The notes: generated by a model not told the origin, from the letters alone. Numbered from the stretch's first letter, positions 1-7,932 are shown. The stretch: 64,000 nucleotides of DNA from Mangrovimonas spongiae (GCF_003944795.1 NZ_RWBG01000001.1:868001-932000), one strand, 5' to 3'. Numbers and translations: made by a program.

Positions 1-1025
1 CCAGCCATAACAGCTAAAAGTACTTGGGCGGTACAAATGTTTGATGTAGCGCGATCGCGTTTTATATGTTGCTCGCGTGTTTGTAAAGCCATACGCAAAG
101 CACGATTGCCATCCATATCTTTAGTTACACCAATTATTCGGCCTGGAATTTCACGTTTATAAGCTTCTTTTGTTGCAAAATAAGCAGCGTGAGGTCCGCC
201 GTAACCCATAGGGATACCAAAACGTTGTGTGGTTCCAATAACTACATCGGCACCAAATTTTCCTGGAGCTTCTAGTTTAACTAAGCTTAAAATATCGGCA
301 GCAACAGCTACTTTTATATTGTTGGTGTTAGCCTTTTCTATGAATGATTTTATATCGGTTACTTGACCGTATTTTCCAGGGTATTGAAGTATAGCTCCAA
401 AGAATTCAGAAGAAAAATTAAAATCATGTTCTTTTCCTATAACTAATTCAATACCTATAGGTAGCGCTCTAGATTTAAGAAGGGAAAGGGTTTGTGGCAA
501 AATGTCTTCGGAAACAAAAAACTTGTTAATGCCAGCTTTTTTTTGTGCTCTTTCTCGAACAGCAAATAATAAACTCATGGCCTCAGCAGCAGCTGTACTT
601 TCATCTAAAAGCGAGGCGTTAGCGAGTTCCATTCCTGTAAGATCGGCAATCATGGTTTGGAAGTTTAAAAGAGCTTCCAAGCGTCCTTGGGCAATTTCGG
701 CTTGATAAGGTGTGTAAGCCGTGTACCAACCTGGATTTTCCAAAATGTTACGTTGAATAACAGCAGGTAAAATGGTTGGGTGATAGCCTAAACCAATATA
801 GGTTTTATAAACTTTGTTCTTTTTTGATAAGTTATGAATATGAACCAGATATTCTTGTTCGCTCATGGCTTCGTCAAGATTAAGAGGTTCTTCAAGTTTT
901 ATACCATCTGGAAGAGTTTCAAAAATAAGTTGTTCTAGAGAGTCTACACCAATGGTGTTTAACATCTCTTTTTGTTCCTGTTGATCTGGGCCAATATGGC
1001 GCAGTGCAAAAGACGTTGTATTCAT
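1..1025 (-). CDS. gcvP: Glycine dehydrogenase (decarboxylating), P-protein, N-terminal part
   Basis: This is the first 341 codons of the pyridoxal-phosphate P-protein of the glycine cleavage system, which decarboxylates glycine and passes the aminomethyl group to the lipoyl H-protein. The reading frame is open from the ATG at 1025 to the window edge. It begins [13 protein letters not shown] and contains the family stretches [21 protein letters not shown], split here by the edge of what can be quoted, and [14 protein letters not shown]. The usual protein is about 950 residues, so the PLP-lysine half lies outside the window. A TAATTTTG box about 27 bases upstream fits a promoter. The neighbour at 1146 is divergent. 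Confidence 0.95.
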   Translation of the reverse strand, partial: MNTTSFALRHIGPDQQEQKEMLNTIGVDSLEQLIFETLPDGIKLEEPLNLDEAMSEQEYLVHIHNLSKKNKVYKTYIGLGYHPTILPAVIQRNILENPGWYTAYTPYQAEIAQGRLEALLNFQTMIADLTGMELANASLLDESTAAAEAMSLLFAVRERAQKKAGINKFFVSEDILPQTLSLLKSRALPIGIELVIGKEHDFNFSSEFFGAILQYPGKYGQVTDIKSFIEKANTNNIKVAVAADILSLVKLEAPGKFGADVVIGTTQRFGIPMGYGGPHAAYFATKEAYKREIPGRIIGVTKDMDGNRALRMALQTREQHIKRDRATSNICTAQVLLAVMA

Positions 1026-1051
1026 TAAAATTATAGTTGCGTTTAAAGCTG

Positions 1052-1059
1052 CAAAATTA
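1052..1059 (-). promoter_or_regulatory. -7 promoter box for gcvP
   Basis: On the minus strand the box reads TAATTTTG followed by CAGC, matching the Bacteroidota -7 consensus TAnnTTTG. It lies 27 bases before the gcvP ATG. No clear TTTG -33 box was found at the usual 19-20 base spacing, so the call rests on the -7 box and its position. Confidence 0.45.
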
Positions 1060-1133
1060 CGGAATAATTCAGGGTTTTTTGTTAAAGAGAACTAAAGTTT
1101 TTAACCAAAAATAGTGGTTATTAACACATTGCT

Positions 1134-1141
1134 TATTTTTG
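1134..1141 (+). promoter_or_regulatory. -7 promoter box for the UbiA-like gene
   Basis: TATTTTTG matches TAnnTTTG and ends five bases before the ATG at 1146. If it is used, the transcript would start at or within a few bases of the start codon, giving an almost leaderless mRNA. No good -33 box is visible. Confidence 0.35.
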
Positions 1142-1145
1142 TGGT

Positions 1146-1976
1146 ATGCAGTTGGCAAAAAATCTTTTTAACTTTTATCTTAATAGTAGTATTCACGTGG
1201 CTTTAAGTGTGTTGGCGTTGTCGTGGATTACGACTATTGAATTTGATTTCTCCTTTGATAAAAATGTGATGAGCTTTATTTTTTTTGCGTCGATTACAGG
1301 CTATAATTTTGTGAAGTATTTTGGGTTAGCAAAATTTCATCATAGAAGTTTGGCAAAATGGCTTAGAGTCATACAGGTTTTTTCGTTGTTGTGCTTTGTA
1401 GCCATGATTGTTTTTTTCTTTACATTAAAGCAAAGTACATGGTGGTATATTTTAGGAATGGCTGCGGTTACTTTTTTATATGCGATACCTTTTATACCTC
1501 GAAAATATGTGTTTGATTCTCATAATAATTTGCGAGATATTGGTGGTATAAAAGTTTATATTATAGCTTTTGTTTGGGCTATTGTAACGGTATGCTTGCC
1601 TTTAGTGAACGGTGGTTATGAGGTGAGTTTTGATGTGTTAATTACGGTATTGCAACGGTTTGTGTTTGTGTTGGTGCTTATGTTGCCTTTTGAAATTAGA
1701 GATTTACAATATGATAGTTTAAAATTGGCAACTATTCCGCAGAAAATAGGTGTAAAGCGAACAAAAATTTTAGGAAGTTTAGGGTTAGTTGTGTTTTGTT
1801 TGCTGGAATTAATGAAAGATGATGTTCAAAGAGGTTTTTTAACATCTACAGTTGTTATTTCAATTATAATACTGTTGTTTTTATGGTTTTCAACACAAAA
1901 GCAAAAGGTTTATTATTGTGCGTTTTGGGTAGAGGCTATTCCTATATTTTGGTTACTGTTATTGCTGCTTTTTTAA
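1146..1976 (+). CDS. UbiA-like polytopic membrane protein, catalytic motif 1 degenerate
   Basis: A 276-residue, very hydrophobic protein with about seven to eight membrane helices. It resembles UbiA prenyltransferases around residues 180-205, where EIRDLQYDS...IPQKIG matches the second Asp-rich motif and its following Thr/Pro/Gly pattern. The first Asp-rich motif (NDxxDxxxD in active enzymes) would fall at about residue 53-61 but reads YNFVKYFGLAK, with no aspartate. This argues against normal prenyl-diphosphate chemistry, or points to a different substrate. Its 3' end overlaps the convergent small ORF by 18 bases. Function unknown; the family link is inference from one motif and topology. 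Confidence 0.75.
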   Translation: MQLAKNLFNFYLNSSIHVALSVLALSWITTIEFDFSFDKNVMSFIFFASITGYNFVKYFGLAKFHHRSLAKWLRVIQVFSLLCFVAMIVFFFTLKQSTWWYILGMAAVTFLYAIPFIPRKYVFDSHNNLRDIGGIKVYIIAFVWAIVTVCLPLVNGGYEVSFDVLITVLQRFVFVLVLMLPFEIRDLQYDSLKLATIPQKIGVKRTKILGSLGLVVFCLLELMKDDVQRGFLTSTVVISIIILLFLWFSTQKQKVYYCAFWVEAIPIFWLLLLLLF

Positions 1977-2222
1977 TTCCTGTTTAAACTGTTTTTGTAA
2001 GTGTTGTTTTTCAGAATTATTTAAACAGTTAATATTTGAGCTTTTAATTGTATGGGTAAGTTTTTTATTTCTCTTAATGTAAGAGCGTGTAACTTTACAC
2101 CACAAATATCTGACGTTTAATTTCATTTTTTCTAGAATAGAGGCTTCTTTGTATTGTGCCTTGTCGCAAATATGCTTTGCTTCGTCACAAGAAATAAATA
2201 AAAAAGACTTTTTTTGCTTCAT
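1959..2222 (-). CDS. Small Cys/His protein, candidate anti-sigma factor
   Basis: An 87-residue protein encoded three bases after the ECF sigma factor stop codon, so almost certainly co-transcribed with it. Its start resembles the small zf-HC2-type anti-sigma proteins that follow this kind of sigma gene in Proteobacteria: C12, H17, C19, an AQ dipeptide at 22-23 and C42 are present. The usual downstream His and second Cys of the CxxC pair are replaced (NVRYLWCKVT). Zinc binding may therefore be weakened or lost. The last 30 residues are Lys/Gln-rich. The role as anti-sigma is inferred from position and partial motif only. Confidence 0.65.
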   Translation of the reverse strand: MKQKKSFLFISCDEAKHICDKAQYKEASILEKMKLNVRYLWCKVTRSYIKRNKKLTHTIKSSNINCLNNSEKQHLQKQFKQELKKQQ

Positions 2223-2225
2223 AAT

Positions 2226-2777
2226 TTAAAACCAAGTTTTTTCCATACAATCTGCCATAGCATTTCTAGCTCTATGGATAATTACCCAAAGGTTAGACGC
2301 AGTAATATTTAATTCATTACAAATAGTCTCGGTATCAAGACCTTCAATTGTTTTCATTCTAAAAACGCTAGCTTGTTTTTCGGGAAGTTTGTCTAAGCAT
2401 TTAAAAATGGCATCACCTAATTCGTCGTTTTCTAAATCATCTTCAGCAGTTTTGTCGTAAGGATCGGCAACTTGTTCTTCTAACCAGTCACCATCATTGT
2501 CTTCTGCATTATAACTCATTCTTACTTCTGCTTGCCCTTTTTTAGAATTTATTTTACGGTAATAGTCAATTATTTTTCGTTTTAAAATAGCAATAAGCCA
2601 CGTACGTTCGCTGGCATTGCCTTTAAAGTTTTTCATAGATTTTAATGCCGCAAAAAACGTGTCTTGAACTAAATCCTTAGCCATTTCACGGTCGTTAACA
2701 CGTGAAATAGTGTAGTTAAAAAGATAATCGGAGTATTTGTTTATCCAATTATCAGGATTTAGTTTGTGGGTTGGCAT
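2226..2777 (-). CDS. ECF-type RNA polymerase sigma factor
   Basis: A 183-residue sigma-70 family protein with region 2 (YLFNYTISRVND...AKDLVQDTFFAALKS, residues about 17-50) and region 4 (LPEKQASVFRMKTIEG...ICNELNITASNLWVIIHRAR, about 130-175). It would direct RNA polymerase to a small regulon, probably stress related. I start it at the ATG at 2777 because the longer frame needs a TTG start, and a purine-rich stretch precedes this ATG. The small Cys/His protein follows at once and may be its regulator. The C-terminus MEKTWF resembles the TIGR02943-type group, from memory. Confidence 0.9.
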   Translation of the reverse strand: MPTHKLNPDNWINKYSDYLFNYTISRVNDREMAKDLVQDTFFAALKSMKNFKGNASERTWLIAILKRKIIDYYRKINSKKGQAEVRMSYNAEDNDGDWLEEQVADPYDKTAEDDLENDELGDAIFKCLDKLPEKQASVFRMKTIEGLDTETICNELNITASNLWVIIHRARNAMADCMEKTWF

Positions 2778-2822
2778 TTTCTTTTTCAAGGGTTTACTCA
2801 AAGTTAGGTAAAAAAATTAGTT

Positions 2823-3227
2823 CTATAACTTATTCATGTAATATGTTAGTAAGAAGGTAAAGCTAAAATATAACCACAATAATGAAAACAAGATATGAAT
2901 TACGGTTTCAAATATTTTGCCTTTCCATAATTTAGGAGAATACACAAAGAATTGAAACAATAGTCTGAAACTCCAAAATACACCTAGTCCTAATGTTGTT
3001 TTTTTACCTAATAAAGTTTCGGTTAGTTCTACTGAAGAAGTAATGCATAGCAATCCCATTAAGCCAACTGTAATTGCAATAAAGAATGTATGAATTCGCA
3101 TCATTTGATTATTAATTAAACTCAAATGTTTTAGTTCTTTATTCCACTTAAAATACTTTGGGAAAGCAATGTGGATACATGCTAGTACTAGTAAAAGATA
3201 GCCCGCTATTTTTATATGAATTATCAT
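2823..3227 (-). CDS. Small four-helix membrane protein
   Basis: A 134-residue protein with four predicted membrane helices and conserved-looking polar spots (H19 in the first helix, MMRIHTFF after the first loop). The start at ATG 3227 lies ten bases after the stop of the methyltransferase gene. A longer frame to 3359 would overlap that gene by over 120 bases and is rejected. It is the last gene of the leftward GbsR-DoxX-DUF2071-methyltransferase cluster. I do not recognise a named family, and the role is unknown, presumably linked to membrane or lipid functions of the cluster. Confidence 0.75.
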   Translation of the reverse strand: MIIHIKIAGYLLLVLACIHIAFPKYFKWNKELKHLSLINNQMMRIHTFFIAITVGLMGLLCITSSVELTETLLGKKTTLGLGVFWSFRLLFQFFVYSPKLWKGKIFETVIHILFSLLWLYFSFTFLLTYYMNKL

Positions 3228-3237
3228 AATGTGTTTA

Positions 3238-3990
3238 TTAAGGTTGGCAATTGAATACTGACATAAAAGGAGTGAATTTATTTTCGTTAAACGTTGAGAA
3301 ACCAGCATTTTTAAAAGCTGTTTCCCAATGCTTTCTTGAAAAGAAATGTGTAAAACCAACAGAAAAAGCCAAAAAGTTTGGAAAGTCTCGTAAGTGTTCT
3401 ACCATAATGAGTTTTCCGTTAGGTTTACAGATTCTGTGGCATTCTTTTAAAAATTGAACTTTTTCATTAAAAGATCGAATTTCATGAGCTGCTGAAAGAA
3501 GAAAAATAATGTCTACAGAATTTGTTTGAAGCGGAATGTAATCAGTTTTTATTTGTGAAGTGTTAGGGTAGGTTAAACTTACTTTTCTTGCTCTAACAAT
3601 TGCAGGTTCTGTATGTTGTTCAGCATTATAAAAATCAAATACCTGAAGTTTTGATTTTGGAAATTTATTCTTCAAAATATAGCTTGTTTCATCAAAACCT
3701 GCATTAATGTTTACTGCTAGCTTTTTTTCAGAATCTTCAAGTTGTAATGATTTTAGCCAATCAAAATTATAGTAACCTGAAAAATCGTAGACATAAGCCG
3801 AAACTATCAATGGCATCAATAATCCATATAAGAATAGACCTATAATTATCCATAATAGTGCTTGCGACCACTGAAAATATAATTGACTTAAAATTATTAT
3901 TGTAATTGCTGTAATTCCTATAACATAAAAGTGTCTGTTAAAGCTTAAAATGTTTAGGACGCCTTGAAATTTTTTTCGTTTTGTTTCCAT
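3238..3990 (-). CDS. Membrane-anchored SAM methyltransferase-like protein
   Basis: A 250-residue protein with two N-terminal membrane helices (about residues 20-65) followed by a class I methyltransferase-like fold. Support comes from the acidic strand VDIIFLLSAAHEIR (motif II/post-I region), the HRICKPNGKLIMVEH motif typical of Methyltransf_11/ubiE-type proteins, and KNAGF near the end. The glycine-rich motif I is unusual: it reads NINAGFDETSY instead of DxGxGxG. I chose the ATG at 3990 over a TTG at 4014 because a GGAAAGAAAG stretch precedes it. It overlaps the upstream DUF2071 gene by 37 bases, implying translational coupling. Substrate unknown. Confidence 0.8.
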   Translation of the reverse strand: METKRKKFQGVLNILSFNRHFYVIGITAITIIILSQLYFQWSQALLWIIIGLFLYGLLMPLIVSAYVYDFSGYYNFDWLKSLQLEDSEKKLAVNINAGFDETSYILKNKFPKSKLQVFDFYNAEQHTEPAIVRARKVSLTYPNTSQIKTDYIPLQTNSVDIIFLLSAAHEIRSFNEKVQFLKECHRICKPNGKLIMVEHLRDFPNFLAFSVGFTHFFSRKHWETAFKNAGFSTFNENKFTPFMSVFNCQP

Positions 3991-4721
3991 AATTCTTTCT
4001 TTCCTTTTTTCCAATAATACGGGATGTGTTCAATAATAAATGCGTTTGCTAGATGATGGTTTTTTAATTTAAGGGCATTGATAAACTCAAATTTATACTC
4101 AATTACTTTTAACGGTTTTGGTTTCCAGTTTTGTCTTACACCTTCAATAATCAATACTTCTTTTTCCACTTTATTATAAGTAAATGTAAAGGGTAAAGGA
4201 CCAGCAAATCGTCGTGCTTCTTTCCAGCTTAAAAACGGTGAGTTTTTAGGTAAACCTGTAGCTTTATCATCTTTTTTGTAAGTGATTTTAAAATTTGATT
4301 TTTTAGAGGTTATTTCAACATTGTTTTTGGTTTTTATTTTTGTAATATCAGTAGTTGTATAGTTATAATGGGTAAAAATGTTGCCCATGAAGGCCATTTT
4401 CTGTTTATCAGTTTCTGACTTTATGATGTATAATCCGCGTAAACGTTTGCCTTTGTTAGTGGTGTAGCGCACAAAAATGCGATAGCCAATTAAGAAAAAA
4501 TCATTACCTAATAATTTTGGAAATCCTTTAGGACGTAAATTTTTGGTTTGTACCATGGCTACAGCTATGAATGCCCATTTATCTTGAAATGTGTCTAGTT
4601 GTAAACAATCAGGTATTAAGGGTTCCAACTGTTTTTTTGGCACGGCAAATGTTAATACAACCGAGCTTTCAAAAAAAGCTTCAACTCCAAACGGATGATT
4701 TTTAAGATTAGATAAGTTCAT
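3954..4721 (-). CDS. DUF2071 (YqjF-like) family protein
   Basis: A 255-residue soluble protein recognised as DUF2071 from its start (FFESSVVLTFAVPKKQLEPLIPDCLQLD), the phrase DKWAFIAVAMVQTKNLRPKG, and the GYRIFVRYTT strand. The family has an acetoacetate-decarboxylase-like barrel in known structures, but no established reaction. It overlaps the DoxX-like gene upstream by 14 bases and the methyltransferase downstream by 37 bases, so the three are one operon under the palindrome at 5102-5121. Confidence 0.85.
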   Translation of the reverse strand: MNLSNLKNHPFGVEAFFESSVVLTFAVPKKQLEPLIPDCLQLDTFQDKWAFIAVAMVQTKNLRPKGFPKLLGNDFFLIGYRIFVRYTTNKGKRLRGLYIIKSETDKQKMAFMGNIFTHYNYTTTDITKIKTKNNVEITSKKSNFKITYKKDDKATGLPKNSPFLSWKEARRFAGPLPFTFTYNKVEKEVLIIEGVRQNWKPKPLKVIEYKFEFINALKLKNHHLANAFIIEHIPYYWKKGKKELWKQNEKNFKAS

Positions 4722-5085
4722 GATGCGTTTTGTTAATATGAAAGTGATTGCAGTAAATAACGACGATTAATACAAGGGCGAACAATGCGTTTAGCTTTCC
4801 CCAGAATAATAGTTCAGGAGCGATTATGAATTCTAAAATATTCATGCTTGCTATAATTACAATTTGGGTAATAGTATTAAATTTTGTGGCTTTATTGGAT
4901 AGAATCCAAAACGCCATAGCAATTTCTAAAATTCCTATTATTATGGTTAAAGGTCTTGAGTAGTCTTCACTCAAAATTTTTGAAACAATTTGTTCGTGTC
5001 TAGGTACTGCATTTAAAACCTTACAAAACAGTCCGTTTATAAACCAGATACTTGCTATAATTATATTGTTTATTTTTTGATTCAT
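4708..5085 (-). CDS. DoxX-like small membrane protein
   Basis: A 125-residue protein with four hydrophobic helices. The start (IASIWFINGLFCKVLNAVPRHEQIV) and the ILEIAMAFWILS helix resemble DoxX-like membrane proteins of Bacteroidota. It is the first gene after the regulator, and a palindrome lies 16 bases upstream of its ATG. Its end overlaps the DUF2071 start by 14 bases. The precise role is unknown. DoxX relatives are often tied to redox or thiosulfate functions, but nothing here proves that. Confidence 0.75.
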   Translation of the reverse strand: MNQKINNIIIASIWFINGLFCKVLNAVPRHEQIVSKILSEDYSRPLTIIIGILEIAMAFWILSNKATKFNTITQIVIIASMNILEFIIAPELLFWGKLNALFALVLIVVIYCNHFHINKTHHELI

Positions 5086-5101
5086 CTTCGTGTATTTTGA
5101 A

Positions 5102-5121
5102 CTTTCAAAAAATATTGAAAG
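5102..5121. promoter_or_regulatory. Palindromic operator candidate in front of the DoxX-like gene
   Basis: The inverted repeat is CTTTCAA-N6-TTGAAAG and lies 16 bases before the DoxX-like ATG and 18 bases after the GbsR-type regulator stop. A copy identical at 19 of 20 positions lies just upstream of the regulator gene. Two copies flanking one MarR/GbsR gene and its neighbours are what one expects of its own binding site. Binding is inference. Confidence 0.7.
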
Positions 5122-5138
5122 ATCATTGCAAATTTTTT

Positions 5139-5642
5139 TTATTTAAAAAGTTTAAGTAATGATTTTGTTAACCAATTTTGCTTTTGGTTTACAGCCTTAT
5201 TAATCATAAGGTCTATTGTATCGGTTAATTCGTGTAGTGCTTTAGTTTGTTTTATTAGTTCTTTAGTGTTTTTTGTGCCATCATCTTCTATGGATGAAAC
5301 GTCTTTAAGTATTTTTATAACTGGCTTTATCTCACGTCTGCTTCGTTCTTTAGCTACAATCCTTGCTAATTCTTGTACATCTTTTTCTGTTGTAAAGTAT
5401 TCTCTACGTTCACCAGGGATAATTTCTTTAGTAACAATCCCCCAATCCATTAACTGCCTTAGATTCATGCTTGTATTACCTCTGGATATTTTTAGTTCGT
5501 CCATGATGTCTTCCATAGATAAAGGTTTTGTGGCTATAAAAAGAAGGGCTTGTATTTGTGCCATAGCTTTATTTATGCCCCAAAGAGAACCTAAACTTCC
5601 CCATGTGCTAATAAATTTGTCTTTGGCTTCTTTGTATTTCAT
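5139..5642 (-). CDS. GbsR/MarR family transcriptional regulator
   Basis: A 167-residue winged-helix protein of the GbsR type. It has the N-terminal helix FISTWGSLGSLWGINKAMAQIQALLF, then the HTH (MEDIMDELKISRGNTSMNLRQL, about residues 43-64) and a wing (VTKEIIPGERREYFTTEKD). GbsR relatives act as repressors of osmolyte or small-molecule genes. Here the likely targets are its own gene and the DoxX-DUF2071-methyltransferase-membrane protein genes, because both are preceded by the same 20-base palindrome. The -7 box TATATTTG sits five bases before the ATG, so the mRNA may be nearly leaderless. Confidence 0.88.
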   Translation of the reverse strand: MKYKEAKDKFISTWGSLGSLWGINKAMAQIQALLFIATKPLSMEDIMDELKISRGNTSMNLRQLMDWGIVTKEIIPGERREYFTTEKDVQELARIVAKERSRREIKPVIKILKDVSSIEDDGTKNTKELIKQTKALHELTDTIDLMINKAVNQKQNWLTKSLLKLFK

Positions 5643-5646
5643 AAGA

Positions 5647-5654
5647 CAAATATA
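5647..5654 (-). promoter_or_regulatory. -7 promoter box of the GbsR-type gene
   Basis: TATATTTG on the minus strand matches TAnnTTTG. A TTTG (plus-strand 5673-5676) lies 18 bases further upstream and is part of the palindrome at 5669-5688, so a protein bound there would cover the -33 box. This arrangement supports autorepression. Confidence 0.5.
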
Positions 5655-5668
5655 TAAAACATTTTAAA

Positions 5669-5688
5669 TTTTCAAAAAATATTGAAAG
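5669..5688. promoter_or_regulatory. Second palindromic operator candidate, in front of the GbsR-type gene
   Basis: TTTCAA-N6-TTGAAA with the same six-base centre AAAATA as the copy at 5102-5121. Only the outermost base of one arm differs. It lies 26 bases before the regulator's ATG and includes its probable -33 box. Confidence 0.7.
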
Positions 5689-5702
5689 TTTATTTTGTTT
5701 TC

Positions 5703-5790
5703 AGTTTGTTATTCTGAGATCAGTGAAAAATTCCTTGTCAAGAAAGGATGAGATGCTGAATCAAGTTCAGCATGACAAGCTCTACTTCTC
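5703..5790. repeat. Intergenic repeat-like element with TGCTGAA hairpin
   Basis: The stretch holds TTATTCTGAG, then GATGAGATGCTGAATCAAG directly followed by TTCAGCATGACAAG. ATGCTGAA and TTCAGCAT form a hairpin with a short loop. The wording strongly resembles the short interspersed repeats seen between genes of many Flavobacteriia (TCATGCTGAACTTG...TTCAGCATCTC), recalled rather than searched. It lies just after the M3 peptidase stop and could also help end its transcript. Its right end runs into that gene's last codons. Confidence 0.6.
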
Positions 5791-7815
5791 AATTAACCCT
5801 GCGCGTTTTAATAAAGCTTCGGGTTGGGGTTCTTTACCGCGAAAACGTTTGTACAACGTCATGGGATCTTGAGTGCCACCTTGAGAGAGTACATTTTCTT
5901 TAAATTTCTCTGCTACGGTTTTACTAAAAATACCTTCTTCTTTAAAATATTCAAAAGCATCGGCATCTAACACTTCTGCCCATTTATAGCTATAATATCC
6001 AGAAGAATACCCGCCTTGAAAAATATGAGAAAACGAGGTGCTCATACAGTTTTCTGGCGTATCTGGATAGAGTTTGGTGTTTTCAAAAGCCTTAAGTTCA
6101 TGGGCTTTTACATTTTTTATAAGTGAAGGATCCTGCCCATGCCAACTCATGTCTAACAAACCAAAGCTTAATTGACGTAACGTTTGCATACCTTCGTGAA
6201 AAGTTGATGACGCTTTAATTTTTTCTATTAAATCCATAGGAATCACTTCACCAGTTTCGTAATGTGTGGCAAACAACTCTAAAGCCTCTTTTTCGTAACA
6301 CCAATTTTCTAACACTTGGCTTGGTAGTTCAACAAAATCCCAAAAAACACTTGTTCCCGAAAGGCTAGGGTAGGTTGTATTTGCTAACATGCCATGTAAG
6401 GCGTGACCAAATTCGTGAAATAAGGTTGTAACCTCATTAAAGGTTAATAACGATGGTTTTGTTTTTGTTGGTTTGGTGAAATTGCATACAATAGAAATAT
6501 GTGGTCTACTGTTTTCATTGTTTTTAACATATTGTGGCTTGTAAACAGTCATCCAAGCACCATTGCGTTTTCCTTCTCGCGGAAAAAAATCGGCATAGAA
6601 AATAGAAATATAATTTCCGTCGTTATCGGTGACTTTATAGGTTAATACATCTGGATGGTATTTATCAATGGTGTCAATTTCTTCAAAATTTAACCCGTAA
6701 AGTTTATGGGCAATCGTGAAAACGCCGTTAATAACGTTTTCAAGTTTAAAGTAGGGTTTTAGCTTTTCATCATCGAGATCGAAAAGTTTTTGTTTTAGTT
6801 TTTCTGAATAATAAGCGCCATCCCATTTTTGTAGCTGTTCGATATTATCCAAGTTTTTAGCAAACTCGCTTAGTTTTTTAAACTCTTTAGTTGCAGCAGG
6901 CTTGGCTTTTTCTAAGAGGTCGTTTAAAAAGGTGTTTACGGTTTCTGGATTTTTAGCCATACGTTCTTCGAGAACAAAATGCGCGTGGGTTTTATACCCT
7001 AATAAATTAGCGCGTTTATGACGCAGATTGGCGATTTTTAAAACAATATCTTGGTTGTCAAGATTATCATTATGAAATCCTTTTGACCCAAATGCAAGCG
7101 CTAGTTTTTTTCGTAATTCACGATTATCTGCATAGGTCATAAATGGAATATAACTAGGATATTGTAATGTAATAATCCAGCCTTCTTTTCCTTTTTGTTC
7201 GGCAGTTTGTTTGGCATCTTCTTTAGCGCTTTCAGGAAGTCCAGATAAATCGGCTTCGTTGGTAATATGAAGTTCGTATTTGTTAGTTTCTGCTAGAACA
7301 TTTTCACCAAATGTAAGTTTTAGTTTACTTAGCTCTTTATCTATTTCGCGGAGTTGCAGTTTTTTGTCTTCTGGTAAGTTAGCGCCATTTCTAGAAAAGC
7401 TTTTATATTTTTTATCTAAAAGTGTTTGTTGTTCTTTATTAAGGTTTAAAGAGTCTTTTTGATTATAAACTTCTTTAACACGTTTAAATAATGCTTCATT
7501 TAAAGTAATGTCGTTACTAAACTCAGAAAGCAAAGGCGATACTTCTTGTGCTATTTTTTGAATGTCTTCGTTGGTTTCGGCAGAATTCAGGTTGAAGAAA
7601 ATACTAGACACTCTATCCAACTGTTCACCAGAGAAATCTAAAGCTTCAATTGTATTGCTAAAAGTAGGTGGTTCTGGATTATGAGTAATGTTGTTTATTT
7701 CGGCCTTAGCATGTTCTATTGCTTTTTTAAAAGCGGGAAGGAAATGGGCGTTTTTTATTTTTGAAAAAGGCGCTGTATTGTATTGTGTATCAAAAGGTTG
7801 TTTTAAAATAATCAT
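5782..7815 (-). CDS. M3 family metallopeptidase (peptidyl-dipeptidase Dcp-like)
   Basis: A 677-residue zinc metallopeptidase with the M3 signature HEFGHALHG starting at H467, followed by the conserved GTSVFWDFVELPSQVLENW region and the C-terminal GGYSSGYYSYKWAEVL signature. These identify the oligopeptidase A/Dcp group, which cleaves dipeptides or short fragments from oligopeptides. No signal peptide is seen (MIILKQPFDTQYNTAPFSKI), so it is probably cytoplasmic. Length matches the family. It is transcribed alone: a repeat element follows it and a candidate small RNA promoter points away from its start. Confidence 0.93.
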   Translation of the reverse strand: MIILKQPFDTQYNTAPFSKIKNAHFLPAFKKAIEHAKAEINNITHNPEPPTFSNTIEALDFSGEQLDRVSSIFFNLNSAETNEDIQKIAQEVSPLLSEFSNDITLNEALFKRVKEVYNQKDSLNLNKEQQTLLDKKYKSFSRNGANLPEDKKLQLREIDKELSKLKLTFGENVLAETNKYELHITNEADLSGLPESAKEDAKQTAEQKGKEGWIITLQYPSYIPFMTYADNRELRKKLALAFGSKGFHNDNLDNQDIVLKIANLRHKRANLLGYKTHAHFVLEERMAKNPETVNTFLNDLLEKAKPAATKEFKKLSEFAKNLDNIEQLQKWDGAYYSEKLKQKLFDLDDEKLKPYFKLENVINGVFTIAHKLYGLNFEEIDTIDKYHPDVLTYKVTDNDGNYISIFYADFFPREGKRNGAWMTVYKPQYVKNNENSRPHISIVCNFTKPTKTKPSLLTFNEVTTLFHEFGHALHGMLANTTYPSLSGTSVFWDFVELPSQVLENWCYEKEALELFATHYETGEVIPMDLIEKIKASSTFHEGMQTLRQLSFGLLDMSWHGQDPSLIKNVKAHELKAFENTKLYPDTPENCMSTSFSHIFQGGYSSGYYSYKWAEVLDADAFEYFKEEGIFSKTVAEKFKENVLSQGGTQDPMTLYKRFRGKEPQPEALLKRAGLIEK

Positions 7816-7920
7816 AGTTCTTTAGCTGATGTGAATTAAAAAAAGTAATTGCTTTCCTACTAATGAGTTGTAAATCTGAATATTAACAAAAAATTTGGTT
7901 TTTTTTTAAATATTAGGTGT

Positions 7921-7928
7921 TATATTTG
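7921..7928 (+). promoter_or_regulatory. -7 promoter box for a candidate small RNA
   Basis: TATATTTG followed by CACC is an exact TAnnTTTG match on the plus strand, in a gap where no plus-strand protein gene begins. A TTTGG lies about 23 bases upstream, slightly too far for the usual 19-20 base spacing. Confidence 0.5.
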
Positions 7929-7932
7929 CACC

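Noticed and set aside
502-705. Plus-strand open frame inside gcvP
   Set aside because: It lies fully inside the gcvP frame on the other strand and shows no protein-like pattern.
3228-3359. N-terminal extension of the four-helix membrane protein
   Set aside because: It would lie inside the methyltransferase gene, and the shorter start begins cleanly with a membrane helix.
5703-5790. CRISPR or phage attachment site
   Set aside because: There is only one unit, no regular spacing, and no cas or integrase gene nearby. It fits a dispersed intergenic repeat.
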